This document shows, one piece after another, positions 16,983 through 26,038 of a stretch of DNA of 64,000 nt. The notes under the pieces were generated by a model. That model saw only the letters and a list, made by a program, of their open reading frames with translations, was not told where the DNA came from and ran no database searches. The stretch is from assembly GCA_042408875.1 (NCBI GenBank), contig JBHOQS010000003.1, forward strand, positions 1 through 64,000, written 5' to 3'. A program made the translations under genes and the position numbers. How positions within the stretch are numbered: the stretch's first letter is position 1; the number at the start of each line of letters is the position of its first letter. This stretch comes from JBHOQS01 sp042408875 (GTDB lineage Bacteria > Chloroflexota > UBA11872 > JBHOQS01).

Positions 16983-19583
16983 ATGAACATCTCGCTGAAG
17001 TGGCTGCGTGAGTACGTCGATATCACCATACCCGTAGAGCAGTTGGCGGAGCGGCTGACCCTGGCCGGCATCGAGGTGGCAAATATTCGTCGCATCGGCG
17101 GCAACTGGGATCCCCAGAAGCTGTTCGTCGGGCAGGTCGTGGAGATCACGCGCCATCCCAATGCTGACCGGCTGCTGCTGGTGACCGTGGAGTACGGCGC
17201 CGAGGGCGCGACGGGCGAGCAGAGCAAGCGCATCACCGTCGTGACTGGCGCGACAAACATGAAGGTCGGGGACAAGGTGCCACTCGCGCTGGCCGGGGCG
17301 CGCCTGGTCGATCCCTATAGCGAGACCCCCAAGGAGATGGTGTTGAAACCGGCCACCCTGCGCGGCGTACGCTCTGAAGGGATGGTGTGCTCGCCGAAGG
17401 AGCTTGGCCTCTCTGAGGACCACGAGGGGATCCTGATCTTGCACCCGGAGGCACGGGTCGGCGCTCCCCTCGTCGAAGAGCTAGGCGACACGATCCTGGA
17501 GCTGGAGGTAACGCCTAACCGCCCTGACTGCCTGTCGGTCATTGGGGTGGCGCGGGAGGTTGCGGCGCTGACCGGCCAGACGCTGCGCCTGCCCTCGGTC
17601 GAGGCTCCGGAGGAGGGACCGCCCGCCAGCGACCTCGTTGCCGTGGACATTGAGAACCCTGACCTGTGCGCCCGCTACATCGCTATGGTCGTGCAGGACG
17701 TTACTGTGCGGCCATCACCGAAATGGATGCAGGAGCGGCTGGAACGGGCCGGCATGCGCCCGATCAACAACGTGGTCGATGTGACCAACTACGTCATGCT
17801 GGAGTGGGGCCAGCCGCTGCACGCCTTCGACTACGACACGCTGCGCGGCCGCCGCATCATCGTGCGCACGGCGCGCCCGGGCGAGACGATCGTGACCCTG
17901 GACGGCCAGACGCGCACGCTCACTCCCGAGATGCTGGTGATTGCCGACGCTGAGCGACCAGTCGCGATCGCTGGTGTGATGGGCGGCCTGGAGACGGAGG
18001 TTGGCGAACGCACGACTACAATCCTGCTGGAGTCGGCGAACTTCAATCCGGTAAGCATTCGCCGCACGGCTCGCGCCCTGAGCATCCCCAGCGAGGCCCA
18101 GCGGCGCTTCGAGAAGGGTCTGCCGCCGGAGCTGACCGTGCCGGCCATCCGCCGTGCCGCACAGCTCATTCGTGAACTTGCCGGCACCGCCGAGCGGCGT
18201 CCGGTGATCGCCAAGGGTCTGGTCGATGCCTACCCGCGCCCGGCCGAACCGCGCCAGATCCGTCTGGCCGCCTCGGAGGTGCGGCGTGTGCTGGGGATGG
18301 ACATCCCGGCGGACCGCCAGGAGCGCATCCTGGTCTCGCTCGGCTTCGCCGTCACGCGCGAGGAGCAGGCGCTACTGGTGACCGTGCCGTATTGGCGGCG
18401 GGATATTACCCTCCCGGCTGACCTGGTGGAAGAGCTGGCCCGCATCAGCGGCTACGACGAGCTTCCTGCCACGCTCCCTGCGGGCCAGCTGCCGCCTCCG
18501 AAGATCGATCGAGCGCGGTACTGGGAGGACGTCGCCCGCGATGTCCTTGTGGCCTGTGGGCTCTCCGAGTGCATCACCTACGTGCTCACCAGCCGTGAGC
18601 GGCTGCGGCGGCTGCTGCCTGCTGAGCCGGTGCCGGCGCTGCCACGCCCGGGCGACGGCGCCGCCAGCGCGCTGGTGGCCGAGGTCGAGGCCAGGCTGCT
18701 GCCACTGGGCATCCAGCCGCTGCGGCTCTGGAACCCTATGACCAGCGACGCTGATGTCCTGCGCACGTCGGCAATGCCGCATCTGCTGGAGACCTTGTGG
18801 AGCAACCTGCGCTACCAGGATAGTGGCGTGGCCCTGTTCGAGATCGGACGCATCTATCTTCCCGATCCTTCCGGCCAGGAACTGCCCCAGGAGCGCAAGA
18901 CCATCACCGTCGTGCTCGGACAGTACAAGACCAGCCCGCGCCGGCCTGCGCCGGTGGAATATGATTACTACGATCTCAAGGGCATTGCCGAAACGCTCTT
19001 TGAGCGAATGGGCATCCGCAACTTCGCGTTCCAGCCGGTGACCCACCCCACGTTCCATCCGGGTCGCGCCGCTGTGATTACGCTTCCGGCACAGGCACCT
19101 GCGGCCGACGTGTCCGGTACAGGCAGCGCGGTGGTGCAGCGAGGGGCAGGCACGGAGCAGGTAGTTGGTATCCTGGGCGAGGTGAGCCCGGAGGTACGGC
19201 GCAACTTCGACATCGACGAGCGCGCCTACCTGATGGGGCTGGACTTCGACCTGTTGCTCCAGTATGCCACTACCGAGCGGCACTACCGGCCGCTCCCCAA
19301 GTACCCGCCGGTCGTACAGGACATCGCCGTGATTGTCGATGAGGCGGTGCTGGCTGCTGAGGTCGAGCGGGTGATCCGCGCTGCCGGAGGCGAGCTGGTG
19401 GCCGATGTGCGGCTCTTCGACGTCTATCGCGGTGATCCTATTCCGCCGGGCAAGAAGAGCCTGGCCTACACTATTACGTACCAGGCGCCCGACCGCACGC
19501 TCACCGACGAGGAGGTGAACCAGCACCAAGCGCGCATCGTGCAGCGGCTGGAACGGGAGCTCGGAGCCACGCTCAGAGGGTGA
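16983..19583 (+). CDS. pheT: Phenylalanine-tRNA ligase beta subunit
   Basis: An 866-residue subunit in the normal range. The N-terminal tRNA-binding (EMAP-like) domain includes GQVVEITRHPNADRLLL (about 50-66). B3/B4 editing domain sequence (residues 200-390) contains RPINNVVDVTNYVMLE and GQPLHAFDYD. The B5 domain follows near 410-480, then the catalytic-like core and the C-terminal FDX-ACB anticodon-binding domain (KYPPVVQDIAVIVDE, about 776 on). The ATG at 16983 has a gtgagggg ribosome-binding site upstream. It is cotranscribed with pheS under T-box control. Confidence 0.97.
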   Translation: MNISLKWLREYVDITIPVEQLAERLTLAGIEVANIRRIGGNWDPQKLFVGQVVEITRHPNADRLLLVTVEYGAEGATGEQSKRITVVTGATNMKVGDKVPLALAGARLVDPYSETPKEMVLKPATLRGVRSEGMVCSPKELGLSEDHEGILILHPEARVGAPLVEELGDTILELEVTPNRPDCLSVIGVAREVAALTGQTLRLPSVEAPEEGPPASDLVAVDIENPDLCARYIAMVVQDVTVRPSPKWMQERLERAGMRPINNVVDVTNYVMLEWGQPLHAFDYDTLRGRRIIVRTARPGETIVTLDGQTRTLTPEMLVIADAERPVAIAGVMGGLETEVGERTTTILLESANFNPVSIRRTARALSIPSEAQRRFEKGLPPELTVPAIRRAAQLIRELAGTAERRPVIAKGLVDAYPRPAEPRQIRLAASEVRRVLGMDIPADRQERILVSLGFAVTREEQALLVTVPYWRRDITLPADLVEELARISGYDELPATLPAGQLPPPKIDRARYWEDVARDVLVACGLSECITYVLTSRERLRRLLPAEPVPALPRPGDGAASALVAEVEARLLPLGIQPLRLWNPMTSDADVLRTSAMPHLLETLWSNLRYQDSGVALFEIGRIYLPDPSGQELPQERKTITVVLGQYKTSPRRPAPVEYDYYDLKGIAETLFERMGIRNFAFQPVTHPTFHPGRAAVITLPAQAPAADVSGTGSAVVQRGAGTEQVVGILGEVSPEVRRNFDIDERAYLMGLDFDLLLQYATTERHYRPLPKYPPVVQDIAVIVDEAVLAAEVERVIRAAGGELVADVRLFDVYRGDPIPPGKKSLAYTITYQAPDRTLTDEEVNQHQARIVQRLERELGATLRG

Positions 19584-19667
19584 TCCTCTCTGCTGCTCTC
19601 CTGCTAGGGGCGTGCCAGGTGCGCTCATGGGTGTCGCCGCCGTATCTAGCAACTGGCCTCGTGCTCT

Positions 19668-19697
19668 GGTACGCCGCACCGGTACGCCGCACCGGTA
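19668..19697. repeat. 13-bp tandem duplication
   Basis: ggtacgccgcacc occurs at 19668-19680 and again, exactly, at 19681-19693, followed by a partial third copy (ggtac). It is in the spacer downstream of pheT. Confidence 0.8.
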
Positions 19698-19877
19698 CAT
19701 CTCAATTGAGGGGGTAGTACCGCGCTCGGCGGTCGTCAGGTGCAGGCTGCCTCCAGGCCCTCCGCTACGTACTGTGTACATCCCTTGAGACAATCGGCTG
19801 GCGCACGCCCGCTATATAGTTTACGCAGTGCGTTAGCTGGCGATGCAGGCATAAGGCGAGAGGTTCCCCGTTCATGC

Positions 19878-19923
19878 TGCTATACTCATACTGCTATACT
19901 AATGGGCTGCTATACTAATGGGC
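19878..19923. repeat. Tandem repeat with three extended -10 motifs
   Basis: tgctatactaatgggc is present twice in tandem (19892-19907 and 19908-19923), preceded by a diverged copy beginning tgctatact at 19878. Each copy contains TGC-TATACT, which fits an extended -10 promoter element (TGn-TATAnT). Whether these are active promoters for trpS (start 490 bases downstream) is unknown. Confidence 0.7.
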
Positions 19924-19990
19924 GATGCGGTTCGCATGCAGTGCCACTGGATCATCGGTATGCCAGCAGGAGAACCGGCGCATGTGTGTG

Positions 19991-20098
19991 GAGCCTCCCT
20001 AGAGGGGAGCCTCCCTAGAGAGGAACCCTCTGGGGAGAGGAACCCTCTGGGGAGGGGAACCCTCTGGGGAGAGGAACCCTCTGGGGAGAGGAACCCTA
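19991..20098. repeat. 17-bp tandem repeat array upstream of trpS
   Basis: Two copies of gagcctccctagagggg-like units are followed by four copies of aaccctctggggagagg (one variant ending in gggg) and a partial fifth. Each unit contains cctct-gggg-agagg, so every copy could form a small hairpin. The 17-base period is not a multiple of three, which argues against a coding origin. Confidence 0.8.
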
Positions 20099-20409
20099 TG
20101 AAGCTGAAAGAGCCGGTCATCCCGCTGGTTGCTCCTGATATTTCCCTGCCTCCCCGCGCGGAAGAGCTGGTCACCGAGGATGAGGGGTCCTGATCGGGAT
20201 GGCAATCTGGTTTCGCTCCTAGCAGAAGCTGAGCGTCAGCGAGCAGAGCGAGCGGAGGCTGAGCGGGCTCCACTGGCGTGCTCGCATGCATGAGCTCGGG
20301 CTTGATCCAGAAAGTGCCCCGCGAGCTAGACGCCGGAGCGAGCCTGTTCAAGACGCCTGAGAGTTCCAGGAAGAGGTGTAGCTGCTTTACTGAGAGCGGT
20401 GCCTCAAAG

Positions 20410-21450
20410 ATGACGAGACAGATAACCCTAGAAACGATGACAGGTCCTGCGCCAGTGGCGAGAGAGGCGAAACAGCGCGTGTTCTCGGGTGTGCAGCCCA
20501 CCGGACGGCTTCATATTGGCAACTACCTCGGGGCGATCAAGCGCTGGGTTGATCTCCAGGACACCTATGACTGTATCTTCTGTGTGGTGGACTTACATGC
20601 CATCACTGTCCCACAAGATCCCAAAGAGCTCCACGAGGCCACGCGCATCGTTGCGGCGTTATATCTAGCAGCTGGCATCGATCCACAGAAGTCGGCGGTG
20701 TTCGTGCAGTCGCATGTGTCGGCGCACGCCGAGCTGACCTGGATCCTGAACTGCTTCACGCCCATCGGCTGGCTGGAACGCATGACACAGTTCAAGGAGA
20801 AGGCCGGGGCGCACCGCGAGCGAGTGAGCACCGGGCTATTCGATTACCCGGTCTTAATGGCCGCCGACATCCTGCTCTATGATACGCACCTCGTGCCAGT
20901 TGGCGAGGACCAGAAGCAGCACATCGAGCTCACCCGAGACATCGCCGAGCGGATGAACAGCCGCTACGGTGAGCTCTTTGTGATCCCAGAGCCCCATATC
21001 GCTAAGGCCGGGGCGCGCATCATGGGGCTGGATGATCCGACGAAGAAAATGAGCAAGAGCGAGCCGGGACGCTACCATGCGATCTACTTGCTCGACTCTC
21101 CCGATGAGATCCGGCTGAAGATCAGCCGCGCCACAACTGACCCGCTGCGGGAGATCCGCTTCGATGAGAGCCGTCCAGGCATTTACAACCTGCTGACGAT
21201 CTACCAGCTCTTTACCGGCATGGATCCCGCCGAGATCGAGGCGCGCTTTGCCGGGAAGGGGTACGCCGAGTTCAAGCGAGAGCTGGCGGAGGTTGTCATT
21301 GAAGGGCTGCGCCCCTTGCAGGAGCGTTATCGCGAGCTCATGCGTGACCCCGCCACGATCGAGAACGTGCTGCGCGAGGGGGCTGACCGCGTGCGGCCGA
21401 TTGCCGAGCGCACGCTCAAGCGGGTGAAGGATGCCGTCGGGCTAGGCTGA
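20410..21450 (+). CDS. trpS: Tryptophan-tRNA ligase
   Basis: A 346-residue class I synthetase. The ATP-binding HIGH-type signature is in SGVQPTGRLHIGNYLGA (about residues 27-43) and the second signature is KKMSKSEPG near residue 215. Segments VDLHAITVPQD and LMAADILLYDTHLVPVGEDQ are typical of TrpRS. I place the start at ATG 20410, which leaves a 26-residue tail before the conserved core. ATG 20437 is also possible, and neither has a strong ribosome-binding site. It is preceded by a long repeat-rich spacer rather than a recognisable T-box. Confidence 0.95.
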   Translation: MTRQITLETMTGPAPVAREAKQRVFSGVQPTGRLHIGNYLGAIKRWVDLQDTYDCIFCVVDLHAITVPQDPKELHEATRIVAALYLAAGIDPQKSAVFVQSHVSAHAELTWILNCFTPIGWLERMTQFKEKAGAHRERVSTGLFDYPVLMAADILLYDTHLVPVGEDQKQHIELTRDIAERMNSRYGELFVIPEPHIAKAGARIMGLDDPTKKMSKSEPGRYHAIYLLDSPDEIRLKISRATTDPLREIRFDESRPGIYNLLTIYQLFTGMDPAEIEARFAGKGYAEFKRELAEVVIEGLRPLQERYRELMRDPATIENVLREGADRVRPIAERTLKRVKDAVGLG

Positions 21451-21495
21451 TCGTTGCGTATTCTTTGCCCACACCACGCCGTCATGCATAATCAC

Positions 21496-21525
21496 CGGAG
21501 GGGCACACGGCCGTGTGCCCCTCCG
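21496..21525. promoter_or_regulatory. Perfect 30-bp palindrome between trpS and the DUF815 gene
   Basis: Fifteen-base arms (21496-21510 and 21511-21525) are exact reverse complements with no spacer, 46 bases after the trpS stop. There is no T-run, so intrinsic termination is doubtful. It may be a factor-independent RNA hairpin, a protein site or part of a terminator with poor U-tract. Confidence 0.65.
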
Positions 21526-21549
21526 AGGTATGGAGCCGCTGTTCATACT

Positions 21550-22971
21550 ATGGCACAAGGACAGCTCTCAGTCTCTGGGGCTTCTCCGGCGCGCTCGCCC
21601 AGTCCGGACGGGCAGGCGGAGACACACTCAACGGTAGGCGAGGCCCGCGCCGCGCTCGACGCGGCGCGCAGGCTCACGCTCCTGCGCGGCGTGCTCGATG
21701 ACAGTGCCAGCCGGGCGATGTGCGCGTTTCTGGACGCGCTGGCTCGGGCAGATTTGGACGCGGCAACCGACGCCTACAGCCGCCTCTATCGCCTCCTGGC
21801 CGAGGAAGCAGAGCTCGGGGACGAGATGATCGTCGGGGACGCCTGGCAGTCACACCTGGTGCGTCGGCTCCTCGCAGACGTGAACCCCCTCAGCCGCAAG
21901 GCTGAGCTGGCCGGAGCCGCGGCCGTCAGTCCGGCGTTGCTCGAAGCGGCGCGGCACGATCTGCGCTGTCTGCACGTGCTCTTTCGCTTCGACGCGGCGG
22001 CCGCCGCGGCCGCGCTGGCTGCGATGACTGGTCATTGCGGCTGGCCGGAGTGGCGGGGCTTCGCTCCGCTGGGCAACGCGGCCGGCCGTCCGCCCACGCT
22101 CGCCGCCCGCCTCGCCGAGGCACCGGACTGGGGCGAGCTGGCCGAGGCGCTGGCCGAGCACTACGCCGCAGCCGGTGCAGGCATTTTCGCACAGTATCGC
22201 GCCTTCCGCTGGGTGCGTGGTAGCCCCGATGATGGGCACCTGATCGGGGTATCTCCCTTTGATCCTATCCGCCTCGATCAGCTCATCGGCTACGAAACCG
22301 AGCGCCGGCTGATTATTAAGAACACTGAGCACTTCCTCGCAGGCCTGCCGGCGAATAACGTGCTGCTCTACGGAGACCGCGGCACTGGTAAGTCATCTAC
22401 GGTCAAGGCCTTGCTGAATGAGTACGGCGACCGCGGCCTGCGGCTGATCGAGGTGCCCAAGCAGGCCCTGGCCGATTACCCCCGCATCGTGGCGCTGCTG
22501 CGCGGCCGGCGCGAGCGCTTCATCCTGTTCGTGGACGATCTCTCCTTCTCCGAGCAGGAGACCTACTACAAAGACCTCAAGGCCATCCTTGAAGGGAGCC
22601 TGGAGGCACGGCCCGACAACGTGCTGGTGTACGCGACCTCAAACCGCCGTCATCTCGTCACCGAGCGCTTCTCTGATCGGGAGACCGATCCGAACGCCGA
22701 GATTCGTCTCATGGACACTGTCCAGGAAAAGCTCTCTTTGAGCGATCGCTTCGGCCTCACCGTCGTCTTCCAGGCACCCGACCAGGAGCGCTATCTAGAG
22801 ATCGTCGAAGGCCTGGCGCGGCAGCGCCGGCTGGAGATCGCCCCGGACGAGCTGCGCCGCCAGGCCCTGCAATGGGCAGCCTGGCACAACGGCCGCTCCG
22901 GGCGGACGGCGCGGCAGTTCATCGATTTCCTGGCCGCAGAGCTCGCCCTGACAGGGCAAGGCGGGTCCTGA
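21550..22971 (+). CDS. DUF815-family AAA ATPase
   Basis: A protein of about 473 residues (from ATG 21550) with an N-terminal helical region (about 1-230) and a C-terminal AAA-type ATPase of the DUF815 family. The Walker A motif GDRGTGKSS is near residue 275, the Walker B-like FILFVDDLSF near 324, and the family-typical YKDLKAILEGSLEARPDNVL, YATSNRRHLV and RFSDRE follow. The family's role is not established. The start is uncertain: an upstream in-frame codon at 21454 exists, but a palindrome lies in between. Its stop overlaps the start of the next gene (TGATG), so the two are translationally coupled. Confidence 0.85.
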   Translation: MAQGQLSVSGASPARSPSPDGQAETHSTVGEARAALDAARRLTLLRGVLDDSASRAMCAFLDALARADLDAATDAYSRLYRLLAEEAELGDEMIVGDAWQSHLVRRLLADVNPLSRKAELAGAAAVSPALLEAARHDLRCLHVLFRFDAAAAAAALAAMTGHCGWPEWRGFAPLGNAAGRPPTLAARLAEAPDWGELAEALAEHYAAAGAGIFAQYRAFRWVRGSPDDGHLIGVSPFDPIRLDQLIGYETERRLIIKNTEHFLAGLPANNVLLYGDRGTGKSSTVKALLNEYGDRGLRLIEVPKQALADYPRIVALLRGRRERFILFVDDLSFSEQETYYKDLKAILEGSLEARPDNVLVYATSNRRHLVTERFSDRETDPNAEIRLMDTVQEKLSLSDRFGLTVVFQAPDQERYLEIVEGLARQRRLEIAPDELRRQALQWAAWHNGRSGRTARQFIDFLAAELALTGQGGS

Positions 22972-24044
22972 TGCAGCGGACGCTCCTGCCCGCCGCCATT
23001 GGCGTGGTGCTCCTGGCTGCAGTGCTGTGGCTGAGCGATCCCCAGAAGACCCTGGCCGCGCTGCGCGGCGGCGACCCGCTGCTGGTCGCACTCTCCTGCG
23101 GGCTACTCGCGGCCGCTGTGCTCCTACGCGTTGTGCGCTGGAAGCTCATGATCGCGCCCATGGCCGAGCTGAGCGTCGCCGAGGTATACGCGCCTGTCAC
23201 CGTCGGATACATGGCAAACAATCTTCTGCCGGCTCGCCTTGGCTATGTGCTGCGCGCGGTGCTGGCGGCGCGCCGGCGCGGGGTAGATCTCTCCTTTGCA
23301 CTCGGCACGGTCGTCGTCGAGAAGCTGGTTGAAGGGGTAGTCCTGGTCGCGATCGGTGCGCTGGTGCTGGCGGGCGCGCCAGCATCAGCGCCTGTGCGCG
23401 GCGGGCTCGCCCTTTCTGCCCTGGCCTTTGCCGGTGGGCTCGCCGTACTTTGGCTGCTGGCACCGGTGGGCGAGCATGTGTTCGGCCTCACGGGGCTCTG
23501 CGAACCGCTCTGGCGCCTCCTGCCGGCTCGCGCCAGTGAGCGACTAAGCCACTGGGTGCTCTCCCTCCTGGGCAGCCTGGCAAGCCTGCGCCGTCCGGGC
23601 CTGGCCGGCGGTATCGCTGCGCTCTCAGTGAGCTCCTGGCTGCTAGAGGGCCTCGCCTACATCGCCGCCTTCTCTGCCTTTGTCCCTGACGCATCCCTCG
23701 AGCTGCGTATTGCCGGGCCGGTGCTGGTGATGGTCACCGCGAATATCGGCGGTGCCCTGGTGCCCAGTCCAGCGGCCGTCGGCACGTTCGAGGGCATCGG
23801 CGTAGCTACGCTTGCCCTCCTCGGCGTGGAAGAGGCGCGCGCCCTCAGCTTTCTGCTGGCGTATCACGCGGCCAACGTCGCCGTTATCGTCGGACTCGGC
23901 TTGCTCGGCCTGTGGAGCGAGGGCCTCTCCTTCGGGCAGGCACTGGCCGGGGCACGTACTGTAACCACCTCCCGCGCTCAGCCCGGCCGCACCAGCGCGG
24001 CCGCAGAAGCTCCGCTCTCCGTACTGGAAAGGCCCGGCGACTGA
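22971..24044 (+). CDS. Integral membrane protein, UPF0104 / lysylphosphatidylglycerol-synthase-like TM family
   Basis: A 357-residue protein with about eight hydrophobic segments. Family marks include YMANNLLPARLGYVLRAVL (about 83-101), VEKLVEGVVLVAIGALVL and, in the second half, NIGGALVPSPAAVGTFEGI and LLAYHAANV. Members of this family (related to the flippase part of MprF and to AglD) are thought to move or handle lipid-linked molecules; the substrate here is unknown. It starts at ATG 22971, overlapping the DUF815 stop by one base. A terminator follows. Confidence 0.82.
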   Translation: MQRTLLPAAIGVVLLAAVLWLSDPQKTLAALRGGDPLLVALSCGLLAAAVLLRVVRWKLMIAPMAELSVAEVYAPVTVGYMANNLLPARLGYVLRAVLAARRRGVDLSFALGTVVVEKLVEGVVLVAIGALVLAGAPASAPVRGGLALSALAFAGGLAVLWLLAPVGEHVFGLTGLCEPLWRLLPARASERLSHWVLSLLGSLASLRRPGLAGGIAALSVSSWLLEGLAYIAAFSAFVPDASLELRIAGPVLVMVTANIGGALVPSPAAVGTFEGIGVATLALLGVEEARALSFLLAYHAANVAVIVGLGLLGLWSEGLSFGQALAGARTVTTSRAQPGRTSAAAEAPLSVLERPGD

Positions 24045-24056
24045 GCACGCGCCGCG

Positions 24057-24100
24057 CCGCCCTGCCAAGCAGGCCTCTCCCAGCAGGGCGCAGGTTTTTT
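24057..24100 (+). terminator. Intrinsic terminator after the UPF0104 gene
   Basis: cgccctgc (about 24058-24065) pairs with gcagggcg (24083-24090), followed four bases later by six T (24095-24100). It lies between two convergent genes and serves the plus-strand trpS-DUF815-UPF0104 side. Confidence 0.65.
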
Positions 24101-24134
24101 CCAACAGATCGGTCCTGAGCCTGGACCCAGGCCA

Positions 24135-25745
24135 TCACTCCCGGCGCCGTGCCCACAGGTGCTCTAGGCCATCGCGCGGCTGCCAGCCCAGTAGGTGCTT
24201 CGCCTTATCGTTCCGGAACTTGCGATGCGGCACGTCAGTGAGGATGTGGAACACCTCGAACGGCCGCGGCAGGCCCGGCACCTCCAGAGCCAGCCGCATA
24301 GCCTGTGCCGCATCCTCCCACGACACGGTCATGGGAAAGACGCCGTCGGGGCGGGGCTGCGCCGTCTCAGGGTTCACGAACTGCGAGAAAAGCAACGCTG
24401 GCACCTCTAGGCCGTATTCCTCGGCAAAGATGCGGCAGACTTCCTGGCCTAGATACTTGGTGTGGCCGTAGAGGTGCGTGCCCGGCCGCGGTGGGACATC
24501 CTCCGAGACGTCGAAGTCGTGCCAGTAGCCCACTGGATGCTGGAGTGTGACGAGCTGCGGGCCGGTGTGCACCACCCGGCGGATCCGGTGCGCTACGGCC
24601 GCGCGCATGATGTTGTAGGCTCCGATCAGGTTCACCTTGAACGCGCCCACCGGATCTGGGCGGATGACCGTGCAGTTGATGATCGCATCCATGCCCTCGC
24701 ACGCAGCCAGCACCTGTTGCGGGTCAGTCACGTCCACGATACGTGTCTCGTGCGGTGGGCCGGGCAGCTTGATCGTCGGCGCGCCGGGCGACTGCGGCTT
24801 CGCTTCTCGCTCGACCTCTTCCAGTGGGCGGATATCGGTCAGGCGCAGGCGGTAGCGCGGCGCTAGCACCGGCACGGTGATCGAGGCCAGCGGGCCGCCG
24901 GTGCCGAAGATCACCACGTTACGGACCGGCCGGCTGGGGATGCGGCCGAACGTCTCCGGCACCAGCGCGTCGAGGAGCTGCGGCCAGGGCTGCGGGCGCG
25001 GCTGCGGCAGCGCCTCTGGCCAGCGCTCCCGGAAGTCATGCTGCGGGGCGAAGCCGAAGCCCTCCTGGGCTGCGGCGGCCAGCGGAAAGCGCGCGAACGG
25101 GCCGCCCCGTGAGATGTGGAACACCCACCAGCCCGAGCGTGCCAGGCGCCCCTCCGGCGCGAAGGCCAGGGCGCGCCGGAATGCCTGTACCGCATCGTCC
25201 ATGTGTAGCCAGCTCACGTCAAAGGCACGCTGGCTCGCCTCCTCGTCGTCCACGAGCGTGCCCAGGCGCAGGCAGAGCACGCGCATTGGCTCGGTGCGCC
25301 CGAACTCCCGCGCCGAAATCTCGGCCAGGTAGAGCGAGAGGTCACGCGGATCAGTTGACGGCCGCGGCATCCAGCTCTCGGCGACCTGCCAGTGCTGGGG
25401 GTACCGGCGCATGAGGTCGAGCGAGCTGGCCAGCACGATTTTCGGCACGCCGGCCTCGGCCGCCGCCATCATCAGCCGGTAGCCTCCCCGCGTGACCATG
25501 TCGATGAGCTCGTGGGGCGGCGTGTCAGGCCCGGCAGCGGGGTAGAGCGCTGCCAGGTGCAGGATCGCCTCGACGCCCTCGACGGCGCGCTGGCAGAGAT
25601 CGGCATCGCGCAAGTCGCCGGTCAGATCAAGCCGAACGCCATCGGTCTCCGTGGCGTCGAGCGTACGCAGCTCGTGCTCGGTGCGCAGTGCGGCGACCAG
25701 TGCCCGTCCCAGAGGGCTGGCCGCGCCGGTGATCAGAATACGCAT
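24135..25745 (-). CDS. Tandem NAD-dependent epimerase/dehydratase (two SDR domains in one chain)
   Basis: A 536-residue protein in which two extended-SDR domains are joined. Domain 1 (about 1-250) starts MRILITGAASPLGRALVAAL and has the LHLAALYPAAG and ASSLDLM segments, but at the usual YxxxK site it reads YLAEI, so it appears to lack the catalytic lysine. Domain 2 (about 275-536) starts VVIFGTGGPLASI with an unusual glycine motif, and has NLIGAYNIMRAAV, VVHTGPQL and an intact YGHTK. The start at 25745 is chosen because agagggagaggg lies about nine bases upstream. The substrate is unknown, and sugar-nucleotide or sugar-lactone chemistry is possible. Convergent with the UPF0104 gene. Confidence 0.8.
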   Translation of the reverse strand: MRILITGAASPLGRALVAALRTEHELRTLDATETDGVRLDLTGDLRDADLCQRAVEGVEAILHLAALYPAAGPDTPPHELIDMVTRGGYRLMMAAAEAGVPKIVLASSLDLMRRYPQHWQVAESWMPRPSTDPRDLSLYLAEISAREFGRTEPMRVLCLRLGTLVDDEEASQRAFDVSWLHMDDAVQAFRRALAFAPEGRLARSGWWVFHISRGGPFARFPLAAAAQEGFGFAPQHDFRERWPEALPQPRPQPWPQLLDALVPETFGRIPSRPVRNVVIFGTGGPLASITVPVLAPRYRLRLTDIRPLEEVEREAKPQSPGAPTIKLPGPPHETRIVDVTDPQQVLAACEGMDAIINCTVIRPDPVGAFKVNLIGAYNIMRAAVAHRIRRVVHTGPQLVTLQHPVGYWHDFDVSEDVPPRPGTHLYGHTKYLGQEVCRIFAEEYGLEVPALLFSQFVNPETAQPRPDGVFPMTVSWEDAAQAMRLALEVPGLPRPFEVFHILTDVPHRKFRNDKAKHLLGWQPRDGLEHLWARRRE

Positions 25746-25877
25746 ATGGACCATCCCTCTCCCTCTGATGCTCAATGGCTCTATGGTGCTCGGTTCTCTG
25801 TATGAATGCGTCCTGCCGCGGCGTATGGTGGCACAACCTGGGCAGCTGCGCAACTCCGTCGCCGATTGCCTGCCCGC

Positions 25878-26010
25878 TCTAAGTGCGCTACACTGGGGCG
25901 GGCAAGGCGCACTGCGTAGCGCGTACTGCGTACGAACGCGGTGGCAGCCCTTGACTGCTCCAGCTTGCTACCGGGCAAGACGCATCGGAGTGCCTGAGTA
26001 CGCAGTACGC
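25878..26010. repeat. Dispersed repeat and 13-bp inverted repeat upstream of the amidohydrolase
   Basis: The spacer carries ctctaagtgcgctaca (25878-25893), an exact match to 8956-8971, and an inverted repeat with gcgtactgcgtac at 25921-25933 and gtacgcagtacgc at 25998-26010, arms exactly complementary. A related inverted repeat with the same tactgcg core lies at 63761-63840. No gene is seen in 25746-26038. Confidence 0.65.
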
Positions 26011-26038
26011 CGTACGTATTATTTCCCCGGAGGGATAG

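Larger units (their letters stand above)
19584..20409. other. Repeat-rich intergenic region (826 bp) between pheT and trpS
   Basis: I see no convincing gene here. The region holds three separate short tandem arrays (listed individually) and two possible small frames with no family resemblance. A string resembling a T-box core (gggggtagtaccgcg, about 19710) is present, but the other T-box elements are not. Confidence 0.5.

Noticed and set aside
19700..19740. String gggggtagtaccgcg resembling a T-box core upstream of trpS
   Set aside because: No AGTA/specifier stem, no Trp specifier in a suitable loop, no terminator, and it is about 700 bases from trpS. At best a relic.
19918..20193. Open frame across the 17-bp repeat array
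   Set aside because: The 17-base period shifts the frame at each copy, the translation looks repetitive and random, and no ribosome-binding site precedes it.
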